From: Zetaproteobacteria bacterium
Lineage (GTDB): Bacteria > Pseudomonadota > Zetaproteobacteria > Mariprofundales > Mariprofundaceae
Direction: 5' to 3'
NCBI GenBank assembly: GCA_021545665.1
Contig: JAJRTX010000015.1
Coordinates: forward strand, 1-12,126
DNA length: 12,126 nucleotides
Positions 8,397 through 12,126 of the stretch are shown here, one piece after another. The notes beneath the pieces are model-generated. The model worked only from the letters and a program-made list of their open reading frames with translations, was not told where the DNA came from and made no database searches. Made by a program: the position numbers and the translations under genes. Every line of letters starts with the position of its first letter. The stretch's first letter is position 1.

Positions 8397-8969
8397 TTAA
8401 GGTCTGAGCAGTAAATCCAGAGGTTTTAGCCACTGGCTCAGATGAATCAGCGGCAGCCCGATCAGGGCTGTCGGGTCATCACCTTGCATGCGTTCAAACA
8501 GGCTGATGCCCAACCCTTCCGACTTGAAACTGCCGGCACAGTCCAGCGGCTGTTCGATCTCCACATAGGTATTTATTTCCTCATTGCTCAAATGACGAAA
8601 AAAGACACTGAAGCTAATCATGTCGTATAATTCTCTATTTGCCGATAGCAGCGCCAGCCCGGTCAGGAATTCCACTTTGCGCCCTGAAAGCAGTCGCAAC
8701 TGTTCACAGGCAGCCGACATACTGCCAGGTTTGCCGAGTGTAAGCTCTCCGCACAGAGCCAGTTGATCAGAAGCGATGACTGTTGAATCGGGATTGCTGG
8801 TCAGCACGTTGCGTGCTTTACCCAATGTATTAAGACGCACCAGTTCCTCTACCGGCATAGAGCCAGCCGGCGCTTCAGAAAAGTCGGGAGCGATGTGTTC
8901 AAATGGCAGTTGTAAACGGGCCAGCAATTGGCGGCGGTAGCTTGAAGTGGAAGCAAGAATGAGGCGCAT
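8397..8969 (-). CDS. yceF: Maf/YceF nucleotide pyrophosphatase
   Basis: A Maf-family nucleotide pyrophosphohydrolase, 190 aa. The YceF subfamily prefers 7-methyl-GTP and is thought to clear modified nucleotides. Motifs are the N-terminal LILASTSSYRRQLL with the substrate-binding Ser/Arg residues, ASDQ with catalytic D68, GKPGS (79-83), FLTGLAL (101-107), FRHLS (124-128), and CAGSFKSEGLGISLFER with E151, followed by GDDPTALIGLPL. The C-terminal SFKSEGLGISLFERMQGDDPT region is close to E. coli YceF, which favours that subfamily over YhdE (dTTP/UTP). ATG 8969 lies 17 bp after the yacG stop with no clear ribosome site, suggesting translational coupling. It is the last gene of the zapD-yacG-maf cluster. 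Confidence 0.93.
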   Translation of the reverse strand: MRLILASTSSYRRQLLARLQLPFEHIAPDFSEAPAGSMPVEELVRLNTLGKARNVLTSNPDSTVIASDQLALCGELTLGKPGSMSAACEQLRLLSGRKVEFLTGLALLSANRELYDMISFSVFFRHLSNEEINTYVEIEQPLDCAGSFKSEGLGISLFERMQGDDPTALIGLPLIHLSQWLKPLDLLLRP

Positions 8970-8986
8970 GGGATTTAAGTTGGCTT

Positions 8987-9169
8987 TTAGTATCCGTTTT
9001 CAGAGTCATCGGGAATTGGGGCAGTTTCTCCGGCAATGCGATAATCGCCCGCAGCCCATCGACCCAGATCTGTGATGCGGCAGCGCTCACTACAGAAAGG
9101 GAAGTCTTCATCCGATTTGTTTACGGCCTTTTTACAAGTCGGACAACGAAATGAGGACGGTTTATTCAC
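8987..9169 (-). CDS. yacG: YacG: zinc-binding DNA gyrase inhibitor
   Basis: A 60-aa zinc-finger protein whose E. coli relative binds GyrB and inhibits DNA gyrase. The four zinc-ligand cysteines are C9 and C12 (CPTC) and C26 and C30 (CSERC), followed by the family signature [16 protein letters not shown] (30-45). The length is normal for the family (about 60-65 aa). The start is GTG at 9169, 15 bp after the zapD stop, without a good Shine-Dalgarno, so expression probably depends on zapD translation. The order zapD-yacG matches that found next to coaE in many gamma- and betaproteobacteria; coaE is not here, and maf follows instead. Confidence 0.93.
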   Translation of the reverse strand: MNKPSSFRCPTCKKAVNKSDEDFPFCSERCRITDLGRWAAGDYRIAGETAPIPDDSENGY

Positions 9170-9184
9170 GGGAGCTGATGACTT

Positions 9185-10009
9185 TTATGCACCGACCGGA
9201 ACCAGCATTCTGGCATAAGGCTGATCCTCATTGATATCCTGAGGTGCTTGTCCGGGGTTCCATAATTGAAAACGCAGGCGGATGGCCAGTTTGTTGCCGG
9301 AAATATCCGGGATGATGCCGTTGGATACAGCTTCTTTTGGCATGCCGATCACAAGCAAGCCGCAGGATGATCCTCGCTCAGGGGTAATATGACCTGTGCC
9401 GTCTATAGCCGTACACTGTTGCCAGCGTACAAAGTCATTAAACATGCCGTCAAGAGTATTTACAGTAGCGGCCAGCGGTGCAAGGGCTGTGTGCAGAGGC
9501 TGTATTCGCGTTTCTGAATTTCCCCATATAGCTTTAACACTCTGCTGCATGCACAGCTTATGTCCCAGCCAGTCATGTTTTTTTTGGGTATTCAGGTAGG
9601 CATTAATCAGTGCATCTTTGGCCAGGTAGTTTGTTGCATCCGGTAGCCCCGGCTGCAAAATTTTAATTTGTGATGTTATGCCGTCACAAGCCTGATTAAT
9701 TCGTTCTCTGTATTGCGGCGCTTCATCGCAAAGGTTTTTTAAATAGCTTTGCATGTCCAGTAACAGGGAGGTTATTTCGGGGATAACATTTTTACGACCC
9801 TGATCACCCAGCATTGAATCGTGTAAATCGCAGGCGGCATGAAGCCAGGCAATGGAACGCCCGGTCTGACGAGCTGATTCCAGACAGTTCAACGCATCAC
9901 GCAACTCGATAAATGAGCGCATACGCGAACTCAATGCAAATGAGAATTGAACCATATCCGTCAAGTCAGGGTCTGTTAACATTAATTCTGGTTGTAGCAA
10001 CGAGGCCAT
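9185..10009 (-). CDS. zapD: ZapD-like cell division protein
   Basis: A 274-aa protein assigned to ZapD, the cytoplasmic factor that binds FtsZ and bundles its filaments at the septum. Support comes from the N-terminal segment FSFALSSRMRSFIELRDALNCL (about 22-43), which follows the ZapD pattern of a short strand, then L-x-x-R-x-R-x-x-x-x-L-E. A helical middle and a C-terminal beta-rich part ending LRFQLW...PYARMLVPVGA also fit, and yacG lies immediately downstream, as in E. coli. Similarity to the E. coli sequence is distant, so the name rests partly on context. M1 (10009) was chosen because a G-rich site lies before it; M19 is an alternative that would start at the family's usual N-terminus. 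A preceding degenerate ABC ATPase gene ends 73 bp upstream. Confidence 0.62.
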   Translation of the reverse strand: MASLLQPELMLTDPDLTDMVQFSFALSSRMRSFIELRDALNCLESARQTGRSIAWLHAACDLHDSMLGDQGRKNVIPEITSLLLDMQSYLKNLCDEAPQYRERINQACDGITSQIKILQPGLPDATNYLAKDALINAYLNTQKKHDWLGHKLCMQQSVKAIWGNSETRIQPLHTALAPLAATVNTLDGMFNDFVRWQQCTAIDGTGHITPERGSSCGLLVIGMPKEAVSNGIIPDISGNKLAIRLRFQLWNPGQAPQDINEDQPYARMLVPVGA

Positions 10010-10036
10010 TCAGAGTTACTCCCCCCCCAGGGGAAC
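10010..10036 (-). promoter_or_regulatory. G8-tract ribosome site with hairpin potential before zapD
   Basis: Read on the - strand the leader is GTTCCCCTGGGGGGGGAG followed by TAACTCTGA and ATG 10009. The run of eight G (10021-10028) plus AG is the only Shine-Dalgarno-like element. It can pair with the CCCC just before it (10030-10033 region), which would hide the site. Homopolymers of this length are also prone to slippage. Confidence 0.45.
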
Positions 10037-10082
10037 CCTCTCTTGTGCGAGCACAATTTACCTTGTCGTTGTTCATTTGGAT

Positions 10083-10793
10083 TTACCAAACTTCACTCCT
10101 TGCGCCTTGGCTGGACTCATTTGGGGCAGTAGCGCTTCGGTCATAGTTAGAATTAACAGGCCCTGGCCCCTCTAACCGGGGCATATCATCCGGCGCTTTG
10201 CTATGCCAGATCTGTTTTGCCCTGTGTCGCCAATCATGCCAGCGATTGCAGGCGACGACTACGATGGTGTCGGAATTTTCGGCCCAGTTACCTATATCAT
10301 CACATATGGCTTTGGCATCATCCTGTGGCAGCGCGGCTGTCGGATTGTCCAGCAGCACCAGAGCCGGAGCTGCCAGCTCCATAGTAGCAAGCGAAAGTCT
10401 GATTGCCTGTAAACGATTTATAGTTTGCAAATCGGTATCCAGTGCCAGCTCACCAATACCCCATTTTTTTAGAGTATCTGTCAGACTGGCAATGTCTGGG
10501 CGGGTTGATAAGCCAAAAGCCAGTTCTTCGCCAACATATTGGCCAAGCCAGACCGGTGGCCAGCGGTCGAACAGCATGCGAATAGCCGATGGCTTTGACG
10601 ATGTGGGACAGGTAGTGCCATTGATAGAGATTTCTATTTTTTTCGGTGGTTTTACCAGACCAGCTATACGCTGCAGCCAAAGACTCTTGCCGCTGCCGAT
10701 TGCACCAGTTAGCAAAATAATCTCACCGGAGCAGGCATGTAGCCTTGCATTAAGGCTGCTTATTTCAAGGCTGTGACTATGGGATGTTGGCAT
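10083..10793 (-). CDS. Degenerate ABC-type ATPase, CbiO/EcfA-like
   Basis: A 236-aa protein with the ABC ATPase layout. Walker A is GAIGSGKS (30-37, K36). A segment FDRWPPVWLGQYVGEELAFGL (75-95) resembles the Q-loop-to-helical region of CbiO/EcfA ATPases, but the Q-loop Gln is not evident. Walker B is ALVLLDNP with D149. Several functional residues are missing: the LSGGQ signature aligns with INRLQ (125-129), the catalytic Glu after Walker B is N150, and the H-loop His aligns with C182. ATP may still bind, but normal hydrolysis looks unlikely. The tail from about 200 onward is polar, rich in Pro, Ser and Asn. No permease or solute-binding gene is visible; neighbours are zapD downstream and tRNA-Gly 28 bp upstream, all on the - strand. 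AGGTG precedes ATG 10793. Function unknown. Confidence 0.8.
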   Translation of the reverse strand: MPTSHSHSLEISSLNARLHACSGEIILLTGAIGSGKSLWLQRIAGLVKPPKKIEISINGTTCPTSSKPSAIRMLFDRWPPVWLGQYVGEELAFGLSTRPDIASLTDTLKKWGIGELALDTDLQTINRLQAIRLSLATMELAAPALVLLDNPTAALPQDDAKAICDDIGNWAENSDTIVVVACNRWHDWRHRAKQIWHSKAPDDMPRLEGPGPVNSNYDRSATAPNESSQGARSEVW

Positions 10794-10821
10794 GCATCAC
10801 CTGCTTAGATTGTTTGGTTTC

Positions 10822-10895
10822 TGGAGCGGGCAACGGGAATCGAACCCGTATCACAAGCTTGGGAAGCTGGGGTAATACCATTATACTATGCCCGC
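10822..10895 (-). tRNA. tRNA-Gly (anticodon CCC)
   Basis: Read on the - strand this is a 74-nt tRNA with CCA encoded. The acceptor GCGGGCA pairs with TGCCCGC, discriminator T73 is as usual for Gly, the D arm is GTA-TAATGGTAT-TAC, and the T arm is ACGGG-TTCGATT-CCCGT. The anticodon loop is TTCCCAA, giving CCC, which reads GGG glycine codons. The anticodon stem CCAGC/GCTTG has one C-U mismatch at pair 28-42. A possible promoter is TTGATT (10941-10946) and TACAGA (10916-10921) with a long 19-bp spacer; this is weak. It lies upstream of the ABC ATPase gene in the same direction and may share its transcript. Confidence 0.95.
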
Positions 10896-10982
10896 CGGAT
10901 TTATGGGAAAGCCAGTCTGTACGATGGTCTTTTCCTAATCAATCAAAACCGCACTTTATTATGTGAGGCTCACCTGATTATA

Positions 10983-10996
10983 TTGATATATATCAA
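10983..10996. promoter_or_regulatory. Perfect FNR/DNR-type operator
   Basis: TTGATATATATCAA is a perfect palindrome fitting the FNR-family consensus TTGAT-N4-ATCAA. Its centre is about 75 bp upstream of the Crp/Fnr regulator's ATG, the distance expected of an upstream activator site. A second palindrome, GTGAG-G-CTCAC (10963-10973), lies just to the left. The natural reading is autoregulation, or control by another FNR-type protein. Confidence 0.75.
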
Positions 10997-11064
10997 GAAA
11001 AGCTTGCAACAACATCCAAAACGTATTTCTATACGCATTAATAAAGTAAGCTTGGGGGGATAGA

Positions 11065-11748
11065 ATGCACGGTGGTCTAACTGACCAGATTTTGAGGACG
11101 ATGCCATTATTTAAAGATATGGGCCAGTCCAGGTACGACCTTATTGCTGATAATTCACACTTCATCCATTTGGAAAAAGATGATTTTGCGATTCACAAAG
11201 GTGATGCGTGTACCGGTTTTTATATTACAGTGTATGGAAATATAAAAATATCTTTTATTTCCTCAGAAGGAAAGGAGCATGTGGTAAGAATAATCGGGCC
11301 AGGGCAGAGTTTTAGTGAAGCTATGATGTTTCTGGATGAGCTATCACCTACAACGGTACAAGCCATCACTGCTGCTAAAGTATTGTTCATTCCCAAGAAC
11401 ATCATTTTCCAATGTATCAGTGATGATAGTAGCTGTATGAATAGTATGTTTGTAGGCCTGAGTCGCCGTATTCTTCTGCTGGCATCAGAGCTGGAATCAA
11501 TAACACTCGACTCAAGCCGACAAAGGGTAATAAGCTATCTGCTTCAACATTTGCAGCCGGAAGATGTGCAGCTTGGTAAGAGGTCTGTCGCACTACCTGC
11601 AAATAAAGCTACAATTGCCTTGCACCTGAATCTGGCACCGGAAACCTTTTCCAGAATTCTACATGAGTTGAGTGAAAACGGCTTGCTACAGGTAGATGGC
11701 AAAGTCATTCGCATACTGGATATTGAGAAGTTTCGAAACCTCAACTAG
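11065..11748 (+). CDS. Crp/Fnr-family transcriptional regulator (Dnr-like)
   Basis: A 227-aa regulator with an N-terminal cyclic-nucleotide-binding-type beta-barrel (about 12-115), a long dimer helix (about 120-148) and a C-terminal winged helix (about 150-220). The helix-turn-helix is LPANKATIALHLNLAPETFSRILHEL in outline (177-202). The recognition helix region APETFSR has the E..SR pattern of FNR/DNR proteins, which contact TTGAT half-sites, in agreement with the perfect box upstream. FNR's N-terminal cysteine cluster is absent (only C49 in this region). The cAMP-pocket motif is changed (GQSFSEAMMF, then PTTVQA without the Arg of Crp). It is therefore neither an oxygen-sensing FNR nor a cAMP receptor; a Dnr/NnrR-like NO or other redox sensor is possible but not shown. 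GGGGGGA (11054-11060) precedes ATG 11065. No denitrification genes are in view. Confidence 0.88.
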   Translation: MHGGLTDQILRTMPLFKDMGQSRYDLIADNSHFIHLEKDDFAIHKGDACTGFYITVYGNIKISFISSEGKEHVVRIIGPGQSFSEAMMFLDELSPTTVQAITAAKVLFIPKNIIFQCISDDSSCMNSMFVGLSRRILLLASELESITLDSSRQRVISYLLQHLQPEDVQLGKRSVALPANKATIALHLNLAPETFSRILHELSENGLLQVDGKVIRILDIEKFRNLN

Positions 11749-11755
11749 GAGATGT

Positions 11756-11928
11756 GAATGATCCCAGGTGGATCTAAAGGCTTAGCCTGGGTACATCCTG
11801 ATCAAGCGAAAGCCAGAAAGGCCATTCCGGCACCTTTGAATAGGGATGGCTTGGCTGTCATCAATAAACAAACTGGTAGGCACCCTGCGATATTTTTTTG
11901 CTATAGGGGCAGGGCTATACCATGATCA
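11756..11928 (+). pseudogene. Tyrosine recombinase (phage-type integrase) remnant
   Basis: A translated fragment from the middle of a phage/island integrase. From ATG 11758 one frame reads GLAWVHPDQAKARKAIPAPL then NRDGLAVINKQTGRHP and ends YRGRAIP before TGA at 11926-11928. This closely follows the integrase stretch around AWVHPDQAKA(R/G)KAI-PLN...YRGKP. In the neighbouring frame, 11756-11779 reads E-stop-SQVDLK, matching the preceding LEWSQVDL with Trp changed to TGA. A one-base frameshift near 11779 is therefore inferred. The catalytic domain motifs (the RHxxRH region and Tyr) are missing. The remnant starts within about 10 bp of the regulator's stop codon. An AGGAG (11747-11751) happens to precede ATG 11758, so a 55-residue peptide could be made, but it would not be a recombinase. 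Confidence 0.82.
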
Positions 11929-11984
11929 GTTACTTTCATTTACTCTATTCTTAACCAAAATTGCAGCAAAAATATCTCTTCAAT

Positions 11985-12126
11985 TGGTAATCCCCCCGAG
12001 AAATAACAGGAGTTAAAAGTAGAATTTTCTATTACAGTTAAACAAGGAGATTTTACGATGAAGCATTCACGATATTCAGACAGTCAAATCATGGCAATTC
12101 TTAAGCAGGCAGAGGCAGGCGTTCCA
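11985..12126 (+). mobile_element. Left end of an IS3-family insertion sequence (runs off the window)
   Basis: The left part of an IS, judged by the transposase gene starting at 12058. The probable terminal repeat begins TGGTAATCCCCCCGAG at 11985, with the 5'-TG typical of IS3-family ends, and about 70 bp of leader precede the gene, including AAAAGTAGAATTTTC (12016-12030). The right end and target duplication lie outside the window, so the exact boundary is inferred. Confidence 0.65.
12058..12126 (+). CDS. IS3-family transposase OrfA (partial, N-terminus)
   Basis: The first 23 codons read MKHSRYSDSQIMAILKQAEA then GVP, the standard start of IS3-family OrfA proteins (M-K-x-S-R-F/Y-x-x-S/E-Q-I-x-x-I-L-K-x-x-E-A-G). 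This begins the helix-turn-helix that binds the IS ends. AAGGAG at 12044-12049 lies 8 nt before the ATG. In complete elements OrfA is joined to the DDE transposase OrfB by programmed frameshifting; that part is beyond the window. The frame is intact as far as seen, so the copy may be recent compared with the decayed integrase next to it. Confidence 0.9.
   Translation, partial: MKHSRYSDSQIMAILKQAEAGVP

Noticed and set aside
10198..10776. 192-codon frame opposite the ABC ATPase
   Set aside because: The other strand has Walker A and B motifs in a complete frame; this one has low-complexity Ser/Ala composition and no domain.
10784..10966. 60-codon frame containing GNGNRTRI
   Set aside because: This peptide is the well-known false translation of the strand opposite a tRNA gene; the tRNA-Gly explains it.
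10963..10973. GTGAG-G-CTCAC as a Crp site
   Set aside because: The spacing is 1 bp between half-sites instead of the 6 bp of the Crp consensus; kept only as a small palindrome.
10854..11060. AAGCTTGGG shared by the tRNA-Gly region (about 10856) and the leader of the regulator (about 11049) as possible att repeats
   Set aside because: Only 9 bp, low complexity, and not at the tRNA 3' end where integrases usually leave a repeat.

Overview
The window carries a fragment of a bacterial chromosome with moderate GC content. It looks like a proteobacterium of the gamma, beta or zeta type: the end of an rrn operon reads 23S-5S, a zapD-yacG pair is present, Maf is of the YceF type, and there is a complete DSF (diffusible signal factor) gene set. 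The genus cannot be settled from the sequence alone.

Left part (1-1168): the 3' end of 23S rRNA, a complete 5S rRNA and a strong terminator close an rRNA operon. About 650 bp without a convincing protein gene follow. This stretch has several hairpins ending in a perfect 15-bp terminator-like palindrome (896-930), so it may encode a small RNA or be an attenuated leader.

DSF region (1169-5910): rpfG (HD-GYP response regulator) and rpfC (membrane hybrid histidine kinase) lie in tandem on the + strand. They converge on rpfF (crotonase-fold DSF synthase) on the - strand, with only 23 bp between the stop codons. From family knowledge, RpfF makes a cis-2-unsaturated fatty acid, RpfC senses it, and RpfG breaks down cyclic di-GMP. 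The layout is that of the Xanthomonas cluster without rpfH or rpfB. RpfC is about 120 residues longer than the Xanthomonas protein because it has an additional, degenerate receiver domain in which the phospho-acceptor Asp position holds Glu.

Middle (6285-10793): a small secreted ankyrin-repeat protein (-), a stand-alone TrpB2-type tryptophan synthase beta chain (+), then a - strand cluster read as degenerate ABC ATPase, zapD-like, yacG, maf/yceF. A tRNA-Gly(CCC) gene lies just upstream of the ABC ATPase in the same direction. The ATPase keeps Walker A and the Walker B Asp but has lost the signature motif, catalytic Glu and H-loop His.

Right part (10896-12126): a Crp/Fnr-family regulator with a perfect TTGAT-N4-ATCAA box upstream, suggesting autoregulation or control by a related factor. 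Directly after its stop codon lies an approximately 170-bp remnant of a phage-type tyrosine integrase with a nonsense codon and a frameshift. The window ends inside the first gene of an IS3-family insertion sequence. The right edge is therefore a decayed mobile-element boundary.
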